Below are positions 44,377-55,757 of a stretch of DNA of 60,000 nt, piece after piece. The first letter of the stretch is position 1. The number at the start of each line of letters is the position of its first letter. A program made the position numbers and the translations under genes. The notes under the pieces are model-generated. The model saw nothing but the letters and a program-made list of their open reading frames with translations. It was not told the origin of the DNA and searched no databases. This stretch comes from Tubulanus polymorphus (taxonomy: Eukaryota; Nemertea; Palaeonemertea; Tubulaniformes; Tubulanidae). The stretch is taken from positions 9,650,501 through 9,710,500 of the forward strand of contig NC_134031.1 in assembly GCF_964204645.1 (NCBI RefSeq), in the 5' to 3' direction.

Positions 44377-46981
44377 ACATATTGAAGGAAACTCGTTGCG
44401 ACGTATTGAAAATCATGCATTCTCGGGATCGGTGATATATGATATGTAAGTTATTTTTCTGGACTGCTGGTAACCTATCATTTTTCCTCTATCAAATGCC
44501 CTTTCATCCCAGTGGAGCCTGGGCCAAAGGTTGCAATCGCCAAAATACTCAGTGTCATTCTTTTGCAAATAAAACTTTTTCTAAAGTATGTAATGATTAG
44601 AAACTCGCATACTTCTGAAAAACAACCGGTAAGTAAGTCATCATCAACTAAATTCAATATGGCCAAATGATTTCTTCAGAAAGCTGTTCTTTCATTTTTG
44701 AGCTTTCAGTTGCGCTCGTCCGCGCTCTACAAATAGCGGTGATTTGTAAGATTCTAACAAAATCTATTTGGGTTATTGTTTAATCCCTCATGGTTGTTAT
44801 TCCATGATTTAACTACTTGTTATGCAAAATTTACAATATTAGTAGTTTGAGCCGATGTAAAACTACGGTAGTTTTTTCAAAGTAATGAAATAGTCCCGTA
44901 GGTACGTTATTTCTATTTTCTACACTGCGTATCTGTCGCCTGCCGACTGTTCACGGGACGCAAAAGAAGGTTTACAACTGGTCGAGTGACGCCGTTATTA
45001 CCTTTTTTCAGACGCATCTGCCTAAGAGTACAATTACTTAGTTATTGCATTACATCTATTATCCTGCATTTCGATATTTCAGAGATTTACATCAGAATCC
45101 AAATCTCCATTTCCTCGGTGAGTATGCCTTCGAGAATGTTTCCGGTCTGCATTCACTGTAAGTAATGAAATTTAGATTTGCATCATAAATTGGTTGACGT
45201 CTCGTTTGTATGAAAATATATCTTGTTTATATAACAGGACATTATCTCGAACTAGTATTGTTCGCCTACCATCAGCGGGACTTGAGAACTTGGAAGAATT
45301 GGTAATCGAACGAACGTATACACTAAGATCTCTGCCATCCGTGATCCATTTTTCCAAGATGAAGCGAGCTCGATTAACATTCGCTAGTCATTGTTGTGCA
45401 TTCAAGAATCCAGAAAAACAGAATGAACATGAATTTAGGATGTTCATGAACAAGCAAGCGAAATTGTATAGAAACTGCAAGAGTGATACAATTGTTGACC
45501 CACCTGGAATCATTTGGAATGACGTAGCACACACGGCAATACCAACCGTTGTGATACCCCCTCCAAATTGTAGTGATAACAGACATGTTTTCCCGGGGTT
45601 CAAGTTAGATTGTACACCGCAGCCAAACGAATTCAATCCTTGTGAAGATGTCATGGGGTATGAATGGCTTCGGGTTTTTGTCTGGTTCGTTGTACTGATC
45701 TCGTTACTTGCAAATCTGTTCGTCCTTTTCGTTATGATCGCACATCGTAGTAAGATTAATGTGTCAAAGTTTCTGATGTCCAATTTGGCATTTGCTGATT
45801 TCAACATGGGCGTTTATTTGCTAATGCTTGCATGCATCGACATTCGAACACTCGGCGAGTATTTCAACTTTGCTATTGGATGGCAGTACAAAGGTGGCTG
45901 TCAAGCTGCAGGTTTTATTACTGTATTTGCCAGTGAATTGTCCATATTTACTTTAACGGTGATCACACTTGAACGCTGGTATGCCATTAGCCACGCAATC
46001 CATCTCACGAAACGTCTCAAAATGTCACAAGCTACAATACTGATGATATTTGGATGGTTTTTTGCTTTGACGATGGCAATTCTACCATTATTCGGTATTA
46101 GTGACTACGGTAGTACAAGTATGTGTTTGCCTTTTAAAACAGAAACGCCACTTGATAACGCTTATGTGGCCGGTCTTTTGGTGATTAACGGAATTGCATT
46201 TTGTATAATTGCCATGTGTTACATTAGCATGTACTGGCAAGTCAGGGGTAATAATACTACCGCTCGGAGTAGTGATGCCACTATTGCCAAACGAATGGCT
46301 TTGCTAGTACTAACCAATTTTGCGTGCTGGGCACCGATAGCATTTTTCGCACTTACTGCCATGCGAGGGTTGCTGCTTATAAACATACGCAATTCTAAGA
46401 TATTATTGGTATTCTTTTATCCATTGAATTCCATGACAAATCCATTTTTATATGCTATTTTCACCAAACAGTTCAGAAAAGATCTATTCGATATTACTGG
46501 TCAGCGGTGCAAGCGACGCACAGCGGCGCAAAGAGATCATTCTCAATCCGGGGCCCCCCTCAGAATTTCTACAGTTGGCCGTGGCAGCACTAGCGGACAG
46601 CAGTCGAATACATTCCCTGTTAGACATTCCTCGGATGGTTCCGTACTAACTCAGTATACAGATACGAAACTGGCGACCAATTTGACAGTAACGACAAAGC
46701 AAGTGCAACAGGCATCTCCTAAAGGTACCCCAAAGATGGCACATAAAATACTGCCAGTCAACAATCAAAATATACCCCCATTTTCTATAGCTTTAGAGAG
46801 TTTTATAGGAAACAGGAAGCTTAGTGTAGTACCTGAAACGGGTAGCGATAAAGAGAATTCTTCGGATCAAGAAGAAATGAAATGTTTTTTAGCCACAAAA
46901 ACACATTCACAAACGAACACAGAATTAGAGATGTTACGGAGAGATACACCAATCAATGGTGTCCTAATGGTATGGACCTAG
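44377..46981 (+). CDS. Type-A LGR receptor (glycoprotein hormone receptor-like), 3' exons
   Basis: Three exons are visible: 44377-44445 (69 bp), 45083-45157 (75 bp) and 45238-46981, with GT-AG junctions and matching phases. The two short exons encode one leucine-rich repeat each (IEGNSLRRIENHAF; NLHFLGEYAFENVSGL). Exon sizes of 69 and 75 bp are those of FSH/LH/TSH receptor LRR exons. The last exon has the hinge with SHCCAFKN, then NPCEDVMGYEWLRV, seven membrane segments, FASELSIFTLTVITLERW (ERW in place of DRY) and NPFLYAIFTKQFRKD. A Ser/Thr-rich tail follows. It is a membrane receptor for a glycoprotein-type hormone, probably GPA2/GPB5-like in an invertebrate. Upstream exons are outside or unrecognised. 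Confidence 0.93.
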
Positions 46982-48640
46982 AGGGCCTGTATAAACTAAT
47001 GAGACATCGGATCTATGACTTTCGCAGTTGATAGGCTTCAAGGTTATGGAAAAATTTTGTTAAATAACTTTCCGAATCCATTTAAATTCTGATATCTCCG
47101 TGAGAAAGATAATGAAGCTTAAAGAGCAAATGCTGTCAACATTGAGCTTACCGCAATTTGTAACCAGAAAAAAACTTTAGTATATATATTACGACCTGAG
47201 ATCTGACTTATCGAAAAAAAGTATCTCTAATTAGCCGTAATTAGTCATTTATTTATCCTTCACTCCGTGCATATAGTTCACATACAACCCGCACGGTGGC
47301 GCTATTTATGATGTTATCTATGACAATCAACACAAACACGTGCGCGCGCTAGAACTCGTACGGTAGCCTATGTATAATCGATCAAATGAACATCATTTGA
47401 CCTCCAGCGCAACTCACTAATATTCACTTATCACGGTAGCAACTGTATACAATGGTTAGAGTTTATTAATTCAAATCACTCCCAAAACGATAAAATATCG
47501 CATGAAATGTCTAGTGGACTGACTGGAAGCTGTGAGCATTTGTCAGAGATGACGTCAGAAACACGCACCTGCTAACATAAACAATATCAGCGAGCACGTG
47601 CTTAAATTGCCGATCTAAAAGTCGTATTCCTAACTAAAATTCAAACCAGTTGCATATTTAATATTTGTGAATACATCACATTTGAAAATGAAATTTTAAA
47701 ATGAACACAATGTTCTATTCTGATGGTATTTGATCTTTAACCGACTTATCAGACCTATTACAAACAATGCTAAAAATTATCAAAAACTTGTTCACTAATT
47801 TGACGTTGTTGAAATCGTGTACATGTGTGTAGAACCAATATATTTCTGTCAGCAAGTAGATGTTTGGACAGACTGTGCTTAATGGTGATTTAGTAGTATA
47901 TGTCTCATTGTTTTGTTATTTTCCATAATGTGTTGCCAAAAAGATACGACAAATAAATAGAATTCGATTAACATCGTGTAGTCTGGAACTAGTATTCTGG
48001 GAAGGCCTACTTTCTTTCATCGTCCGACCTTATGCGGAATAGAGAGACTTCACTGCAACGATCACGTGCTGTTAGAAATATTGACTAAAAATCCTGGCAG
48101 CAAAGTTGACTAGAAAAATATGTGAAATTACAATCAACTTTGCTGCCAGAATTTTGTAGTTAATTTACAGACAGATTTTGTAAACATTACAACTTTTTCC
48201 AGTCAACTTTGCTTCCACGAATTTTTTTAAAGAAAATTTACAATATCTAATTCCATTTTTCAAGATAAATCTGTAAATAAAACCAATCATTTTACACATA
48301 ACAATACAATTCGATGATTTATTCTAAGCAAATGGTCTTCTGCGTATCATCAGAAATAAAAAATTGAATTATTTCCTCACAAATTGTAGTTTAAATCAGC
48401 TTTCTGCCACACATGGCGTTAAGTTCGTTTCAGTTTAGTTCACATACTTGTTGTAAGATTAATCAATTAAGCACAAATGATTCCCTGTTTGATGACATTC
48501 AACGCAGTCTCAAATACGTATTTCGTGACTTTCTAAAATTGTATAAAAAATTGAACTAATTTTTAGTTCCTAAGAGTAAATGAGAATAGGGGGGTTTGAT
48601 AGCAGGGGCATGAGGCATGAGGAAGGTGGGTTTTGGGTAA
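46982..48640. other. Receptor 3' flank and host DNA
   Basis: No further gene. AATAAA-type signals occur, e.g. near 47951. CAGCAAAGTTGACT at 48101 and AGTCAACTTTGC at 48200, with CAACTTTGCTGCCAG at 48136, form small inverted repeats. Confidence 0.5.
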
Positions 48641-48687
48641 AATGTTTGGTAAAATATCTTAGGTTATTTTTTACTACATGTATATAA

Positions 48688-49065
48688 ATGGGGGATTTTA
48701 ATACACTTGAAAATTGCGATAGATTTTGCCATTTATGTAGATGAGTAAAGATAATTGATGACTTTTATACTAAGGTAAGAGATAAAAATATTAAGTGTAA
48801 ACTATGTACAGATAAAATATTCGATATGAAAAGATGCGTAGGATGTGGTGAATTAGAAAATTATTCAGAATTTTATAGAAGAAAAGGAAAAAATGATGGT
48901 TTACAATATAAATGTAAAATATGTACGCGTGAACTGCAAAAAGAATATGAAAGGATTAAACAATATGGAGATAATTTAAAGAGTTTAGATGAAGTAAATG
49001 AAAATGATAAATATTGTTATCAATGTAAGCAGTTATTTCAATTAATTTGTTTCAAAATTCAATAA
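48688..49065 (+). pseudogene. Zinc-motif protein, endonuclease-VII-like fingers
   Basis: An AT-rich gene beginning after TATATAA. Three Cys pairs are visible before a TGA at about 48742 and after it. The 79-codon frame from 48826 reads KRCVGCGELENYSEFYRRKG and CKICTRELQKEY, then CYQCKQLF. This CxxC-(x)-FYRRK-(x)-CKxC pattern is common in phage and giant-virus zinc domains linked to endonuclease VII; no HNH catalytic part is seen. It ends directly before the element G palindrome, so G may have inserted into another viral element. Confidence 0.6.
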
Positions 49066-49090
49066 AAAACATCTAGAATTTGTAAATGTT

Positions 49091-49204
49091 AGTAATAGGG
49101 AATAAGTTGTTCTAGATCAAAGGTCGAGAGGTCAAGTGAGTAAAAAATGAAAAATAAATTCTCGCACACTCGAATTTATTTTTAATTTTTTACTCCTTAT
49201 TACT
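49091..49204. repeat. Terminal palindrome of element G
   Basis: AGTAATAGGGAATAAGTTG, AAAGGTCGAGAGGTCAAG, then GAAAAATAAATTCTCGCACAC and CGAATTTATTTTTAATTTTTTACTC. The right arm is shortened, ending TTATTACT. Confidence 0.82.
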
Positions 49205-49263
49205 CTTAAAATATTAATCTAATAACTTCTAAAATCAATTTTAATAAAAAATATGTTATTAAA

Positions 49264-49620
49264 ATGGAGAGTAGTAAACAAGTACACAGTGAGAACAACA
49301 AACCATTTCTAGATAGAATAAAAGATATCACAAATGCTAAATCAGTAGATTATAAATTCAAGAAGTTAACGGAATTAATAATTCATAAGAAATATTTAAT
49401 TACAAATATTGATACAGTTACTAACAAATAATGAGATAAATTAGTTATTCACTTAAAATTTGAAGGATTGAAAGGAAATAAATATAAATTCAGAACATAT
49501 TTACCAGATAGATTTCATAGATTGTCAAGTGAAGATTAAGAAGAATTATGTTCAGGTGATTTCTATTTCATATATAAGGGTAAGAATGAAAAAGGGCACC
49601 ATGAAATAGATTTCGAATAA
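49264..49620 (+). pseudogene. End-gene homologue (SSB-like family?), element G
   Basis: MESSKQVHSENNKPFLDRIK, KKYLITNIDTVTNK, a TAA at about 49430, FRTYLPDRFHRLSSED, another TAA near 49539 and the conserved end YKGKNEKGHHEI. Otherwise collinear with 19374. Full length about 118 codons. Confidence 0.75.
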
Positions 49621-49634
49621 AATATGTAAAATAA

Positions 49635-50178
49635 ATGGTAGAATTAAAAGAATATAGAATATTTGTTGATTCAAGAAGACTTACAAATTATAAATCTCAT
49701 TATTTACTAGTACAATTAGATAGAGAATTTAAAATTGTGTAGATTTAAAATTAGTAAATATTAGTTTATGTAACTCTTTTTATAATATATCGGATAAAAG
49801 TATTGAACAAAGAGTCGTTTTAATTCATGATAGAAATAAAAATTGATGGTTTCATCTTTATCTTAAACCAGGATTATATAATTTAGATACATTAGCTCAA
49901 GAAATTAATAAAAGAGCACGCTCGAAAAAGGGGTGCATCTGCTGGATCTGGATTAAGACTTATTAAAAGTGATAGCTCTGATAAAGTAAGAATAAAATTA
50001 GGCAATGAAGATCAACATCAATTTCTAGTTAGAAAACCTTTAGCTAAAATTTTAGGAATTAATCCAGATGTAAGGATACGTAATGCTGATGCTACACCAA
50101 ACTTAATACCTTTTACACATTTTTAAATTTATCGCAATTTAATTGATCCTACCAATAAGGGTAAAAAAATATTTTAAA
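49635..50178 (+). pseudogene. Penton-like gene, copy in element G
   Basis: Begins MVELKEYRIFVDSRRLTNYK. It keeps the region lost from element A (CNSFYNISDKSIEQRVV near 49770) and YLKPGLYNLDTLAQEI. Frameshifts near 49733 and 49925 and a TAA near 50124. The C-terminal third is missing, replaced by NKGK-type sequence. Confidence 0.75.
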
Positions 50179-50256
50179 GCGTTAGGTTTCAGCGATCTCT
50201 AACTCTTTTTGAATTTTGACTTATCATAATAAAAATTTGATATATTTGAAAATTCG

Positions 50257-52483
50257 ATGTGCTCAAAGTTAATTAAAGTTCCCGCGAAAGAAATGAATAA
50301 TAAATACATAAATTCAATATTGTATTATTTAACTGCTAATAATAATTTAGCTGACATTTCAGGAGTAAATATTAAAAATAAGTATTAAAATCGGATAAAA
50401 ATGAATTAATTGAAACGTCAGATATATTTTGCGATAATACAATGCTATATAAAATCATGTTAGAACAAGAAATTATTAAAGAAAATAGAACAACTTAACT
50501 AACGTTAATCAGAGAAAGATAACACATTATGAAATAAAAGAATGTTTTAATCAAGGAAATATTATATTGGGTAACATAGCTATAAAAATTACACGTGTTT
50601 TTACATTTCATAATGATAATTCAAAATCATATATCTTAACTAGAATTAATCAAGAATTAAAATTAACAGATTATATTGATGTATTTAAAATTTCATTTTG
50701 CAATCAAAATTTAAATGAATTAATTCAGAAAATGGATAATATTGAAAAATTATTAAATGAAAAAAATTACAATATATTAGATGTAGATGTTACACAAGAT
50801 TTTAAAGGATCATTTAATTCAGATGAAATAAAATCATTGTTCGAAAATAGAAAATATAAAGTTCTAAAAGAATTCTCTAATAGTTGTATTTCAGCATTAC
50901 ATAAGGATGATAAGATAAAAAACTATAATAAAACAGCATGTCAATTCAAATATCCTGGTGTAAATACAAATTTCGGTTCAAATTTAATGAGTTACATAAA
51001 TTGCTATCAAGAAAGATTAAAAGAATCATTTGAAAAATCAAATGAAACAGGATTAATTAGGATCGAAATAACTAGTATTTCATTTAAAAGAGGATTAATA
51101 GTGATGGAAAAAATAAAACAATACTTGAAAAAAGAAAATATTTACTATTCACCTGCATATTTACAACTTAAATCATTATTTGATGAGGTAAAACCGACTG
51201 TATGTATTAATGATTTGATTGGAAAATGCCTTTATTTCTGTTATTATGGTGATTTATTAGCAAGAAAATTTGTAGGATATAAATCTAGGATAAGTAAAAA
51301 TATTGAAGAGTCCTCCTTTTTACTCATTTTATCAATGTTTACAATTAAGAATATCCCATGTTTATACCTCACAATTAATCAAAATGGTGATAAATCAGAA
51401 TCCATTATTGAAGCAAAAAAATATATTAAAACTGAAGGAGCAACTGTTATATCTTCAACTAATTCATTGTTTACAGTATTGAATAAATTTATATTTAGAT
51501 TTAAATTGCGTGAAACAGGAATTAGTTTTACAACTTTAAAAAAGAGGTACAATATAAAATCTAAACCTTTTTATAAATTAGATGCACTTGATATTGACGA
51601 AGATTTTGATTTAAGATTATTATCCAAAAGTCAATTTAAAAGATTAGAAGAAATGAAAGAACTTAAAACAATTTCAAGAAGATATCGATGAAAATAAAAA
51701 TAAAATTTGTAATGAATTAAAGCAACAATTAGGTATTGATAATGAATTATTTGAGACAGAATTTAAAAAACTTGAAATAATTCCTGAAGTAAAATTAAAT
51801 GATTATACTCCTAGAATATCTGGAATTGAAAATAATACAATTTTTTTTAATTTAGAGGTTTTTCAACTAAATATAAATGTTTAACAGATCTTTATCTCAG
51901 TTATATTTTAACAGATCAAGGATTATTTGAAACTACTACTGAATTATTGATTAAAACATTACAATTAGACGTATTAAATGGTACTAATTTTGAATTGTCT
52001 TCGATAGAAAACATTATCAAAAAGTTAAAAATAGGAGTTCATAGCCCTGATAGACACTTTATTTTATCAAAATTAGAAAAACCTATTTTCCAAGTAAAGA
52101 AGATAACACACGATCATTCTGAAATAATTGATAAAATGGATTTTGAATTGATGAAAAAATATACTGAATATTTGAAGATAAATTCTAATGATTTCATTAA
52201 TGTATGTGATATACGTTAAGAGTCTGATTATTCAAGAAAACTAAATCTTAACAATATGAAAATTAAGCAATGCGAGCGTTTAGAACTGTTGAAAGATAAT
52301 TCTGAATATAATATTGATTTCATTAATCCTAGATATTTTAGAAATAGATTGCACCATCTAATTTTAATTCAGAATGATGAAAATATTAACATATCAAATG
52401 AATTTTTCGATAAAGGAATGATTAAGAATAATATTCACAGAATATCAGGTAATAAAATTGATTACGCACAAGCAAAAATATAA
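50257..52483 (+). pseudogene. Large Rep-like protein of unknown family
   Basis: About 740 codons, with breaks near 50385, 50500, 51690, 51850 and 52217. The longest open part, 50567-51691 (374 codons), has ILDVDVTQDFKGSF, then YNKTACQFKYP, RLKESFEKSNETGLIRIEIT and a Tyr-rich stretch YLKKENIYYSPAY. A D-x-T-x-D stretch followed by Y-N-K and R-x-E-(I/V) resembles the layout of rolling-circle Rep_trans-type initiators, and similar proteins occur in Hydra-type repeats as I recall. I cannot confirm the family. It sits where a replication gene would be expected, in an element without visible PolB. No Walker motif is seen. Confidence 0.6.
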
Positions 52484-52588
52484 TTCTCAGCGGCATAATG
52501 AATTAGTAGTAAGTTTAATTGTTATTTGATTTGAAACATATAAATATTTAATATTTTAATAATATAAATCAAATTACTTATTAATCTT

Positions 52589-52611
52589 TAATTTTTTTCT
52601 TTTAATAAATG
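52589..52611 (+). promoter_or_regulatory. T-run leader of 68-residue gene
   Basis: TAATTTTTTT at 52589-52598, CTTTTAATAA, ATG at 52609. Confidence 0.7.
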
Positions 52612-52815
52612 GATGGTTTCATTCCAACTGGGAAAAGTGATTTGAAACATTATTTAGTTGCTGGAGGTTTAATATTGGCTGCACTTTACTTTTACTATGA
52701 AAATATTAGTAAGGATCTAATGAATGAAAATATTAAATTGAGCAAGAAATTAAAGAAGTTAAATGGGAATCATAGAAATAAAAAAGTTAATGATTTAAAA
52801 GAATTAGAGGATTAA
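52609..52815 (+). CDS. Small membrane protein, 68 residues
   Basis: MDGFIPTGKSDLKHYLVAGG leads into GLILAALYFYYENIS, a single membrane segment, then a lysine-rich tail. The first 45 residues match 22593 with few changes; the tail differs and lacks the second membrane segment. Frame intact. Confidence 0.7.
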   Translation: MDGFIPTGKSDLKHYLVAGGLILAALYFYYENISKDLMNENIKLSKKLKKLNGNHRNKKVNDLKELED

Positions 52816-52829
52816 AACAGCATCTTTTA

Positions 52830-53398
52830 ATTTAATTTATTTTATATATTTTAATTGTTTTTTACAAGCATTAAATGTTCTTTTCCCCTTCCGTCTCTCC
52901 ATAAAACCTAGTCGATGTCTCAGACTAGCAAATCAAGTTATTCAGTCTCTACATATCATTATCACACGTTAAAGGCGATCACCACACATTTTAAACGTAC
53001 GAATTTTTAAATCTTAAAGGATGAATTAAAATTAAGGTTCACTAATTTTAAAAATGCATACTTGTCACACACGCTCACCAATTTTTGAACATTGTGATGA
53101 TACATAGTAAATTGTTTTCAAAGTTAACCCAATTCTAATTTCCAGTCAAAATGTTTTGTATATAACCTACACCACATAGAAAATCAGTTATATTCATCAG
53201 TTATACTAATTATTCCCTGATGCAGGTCTACTTTATTCTTAATTGACAATTGTGACCACTTAAGGGTTCTTATCAAAGAACCCTTATGTCTCGAAGAACC
53301 CCAATCTGCATTCCATATTGTTGAAGAACCTTAAAGCCTCACCAAAAACCCCTGGGTTCTTCGAAGAACCCCCGAAGAACCATTTGTTCTAAGAGTGT
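52830..53398. other. Host DNA with GAAGAACCC repeats
   Basis: No gene. From 53262 to 53395, AAGGGTTCTT, AAGAACCCTT and GGGTTCTTCGAAGAACCC form nested inverted repeats, probably the end of a DNA transposon adjacent to the next gene. Confidence 0.55.
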
Positions 53399-53399
53399 A

Positions 53400-55757
53400 C
53401 CACTATGCACATCAGATGATATCCTACAGCATTCCCCACACTCTCTTCTTCACTGAATTCATAACGCCTTTTAATTGCCTTTCTTGAACTCACATCCCTG
53501 ACCTCTACATTTCTGTCAACATCTATTCGCTTGCCACAGCATGCACATTCATCCCCTTGGGTGCCACGCGATTCACACATAGCACTACCTCATAGTGCAC
53601 ACCACTACAATTATGCAAATATAAATTACCATTGGATTCATATCCATCATAGACAGATGCAAAGGCTGCCCCTGAAAATCGTTGCCAACTTCCATTTATG
53701 TATGTGTATATATCAACCTTAAGAAAAGCAGCAGTGGCCAAAATTTCAACCTTAGTGGCCAAAGTGTTTACATATTTCATGCGGGAGTTATCAATATATT
53801 GATCCACACTTACTTGTGCATTTCTCAAATGTGGTTGAAACATACAGCATTCTGCTTCATATGCTTAATAACTTTGGTTCGCAGCACACGGTGATACCTC
53901 TCTAAACGTGTAATATAATATGATACAGCTCTGAAAAAGCAACTACCATCACCTTTTATTTGATGAGAACTGCATGGTGAACCTAATGGACCAGCATACG
54001 AAGGCATGCAGTTGTAGCCAAGGTCTGACATTGGAATACCAAAAACCGATGAACATGGAACATCAATATACGAACATAGTTGCTTACATTGCAACAGGTT
54101 GGTATATAAATGAACAATCATCATGGGAAGTTCCTGTGACAACCACATCATTATCATCATTAGTATATGATTGAGATTGTTGTTCAGTGGATTGCGATAC
54201 AACATTATGAGCTAGCAACAAATGCGAATCTTCAATGTACGTACCCTGGTTAATATATACCCCTGTCACCTCATTTTGAATCGGCTCATTTAAATGCATT
54301 GAGGCGGCTAGCAGCTGACAATGATTTACAACATCGCTAATTCAATTGCAAACCAATTGTTGCCGCAACACCATTGCAAATCCTTCAGGGGTCATCATAC
54401 CAGTTGCGTCACGTGAATGCGAATCAAATATCCAATATTTACCATCCTGTTTTAATACACAAAATGTATTACCAACAAATGTAACAAAACATGTACTGTA
54501 GTTACGAAAAGCCATCGTCAAACATTCACACAATTGCATTACTACGCCAAAGGCTCCAATTCGCATTTCATCACTTAAAGCTGACATCCCTACATACGAG
54601 GTTCCTACATATACATTGTATACACTTCCCCCTCTTTCTATTGCATTTGCAAGCTCATTCACTAACAAATATACATGGGATATAGCATTCATCCTTATCA
54701 AATTAGTATATATATCATTACCAGTATTCAAAACACAATCAATATCATTTGATTTTCACGTTAAAATTCCCTTATTTAGCGCATATATACGTGCCACTAA
54801 TGACTTTGCCACACATTGCTTACCAGAATATATTCCAAATTTTGAGTGCCCTTGGTGGCAGTTTCCACCCACTATCCATTTTGTCATTAATGATGCCGTT
54901 GTGTTTGGTGAACTACATCCCATTGCATGCACTACATCACATCTTGACAATTCATTCCTGTTTTCAATCAAGGAATCATTAATTACATCTGCCGTAGCTG
55001 GCATAAAATCATTAACTACATGAGACGAGGCTGCCATGGAATCAATTACTACATGTGCTGTAGCTGGCATAGAATCATATCCTACATGAGACATAGCTGG
55101 CATAGAATCATTAACTGCGTGAATTGGGTAGTATCTACCGTAGAATCATTTACTACATGTGCTGTAGCTACCAAGGAATCATTAACTACATTAGCTGTAG
55201 CTGGCATAGAATCATTAACTACATTAGCCGTAGCTGGCATAGAATCATTAACTACATTAGCCGTAGCTGGCATAGAATCATTAACTACATTAGCCGTAGC
55301 TGGCATAGAATCAGTAACTACATTAGCCGTAGCTGGAAAGAATCATTAACTACATTAGCCGTAGCATCATTAACTACATCAGCCGTAGCTGGCATAGAAT
55401 CATTAACTACATTAGCCGTAGCTGGCAAGGAATCATTAACTATATTAGCCGTAGCTGGCAAGGAATCATTAACTACATTAGCCGTAGCTGGCATAGAATC
55501 ATTAACTACATTAGCCGTAGCTGGCAAGGAATCAAAATTTTTTACTACATGAGCTATACCTGACCTAATATCATAAACTGCATTTGCTGTAGCTGACTGG
55601 CGATTTTTGGACAAAGAAGCCATCACCTGAAAAAAATAATACATCACCATTAAAATTAATATAAAATTAGACAGCAAATGAAATCACAGGCGCATTAATG
55701 ATATTAAATTACCTCTTTTGGTTGAAACCAATTTTTACGATTTTTCCTTTTCGGCAT
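53400..55757 (-). pseudogene. OTU plus tegument-like cysteine peptidase gene
   Basis: Exon 1 (55757-55713) encodes MPKRKNRKNWFQPKE. An 86-bp GT-AG intron (55712-55627) follows. Then comes an 11-residue repeat region (PATANVVNDSM type), and a cysteine peptidase-like domain with GKQCVAKSLVARIY near 54810 (Cys) and YWIFDSHSRDATG near 54425 (Asp-x-His), like herpesvirus tegument peptidases. An OTU domain follows: KGDGSCFFRAV near 53945, LATAAFLKVDIYTY near 53725 and HYEVVL near 53595. A TGA at about 54758, a stop near 54342 and frameshifts near 54200 and 53850 break it. Such OTU and FDSHSR domains occur together in transposon-encoded proteins of animals. It is a dead copy. Confidence 0.75.
55000..55550 (-). 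repeat. 33-bp coding minisatellite
   Basis: The unit ACTACATTAGCCGTAGCTGGCATAGAATCATTA-type (33 bp; given here as a pattern split ACTACATTAGCCGTAGCTGG + 13 bases) is repeated about 15 times, encoding PATANVVNDS(M/L). Variant units (GCTGTAGC, GACGAGGC) lie at 55000-55100. A few units are shortened, shifting the frame. Confidence 0.9.

Larger units (their letters stand above)
49091..52829 (+). mobile_element. Element G: palindromic element with Rep-like gene
   Basis: Order: palindrome, end gene, penton-like gene, large Rep-like gene, small membrane gene. No PolB is seen. The copy ends near 52829 in host DNA. It is the most complete member of the palindromic subfamily in the window. Confidence 0.85.

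Noticed and set aside
45374-45807. Minus-strand open frames over the receptor exon
   Set aside because: Antisense shadows of the well-supported receptor coding sequence.
55020-55552. Plus-strand open frames in the minisatellite (109 and 142 residues)
   Set aside because: They are antisense shadows of the 33-bp coding repeat; the minus strand has the start, intron and peptidase domains.
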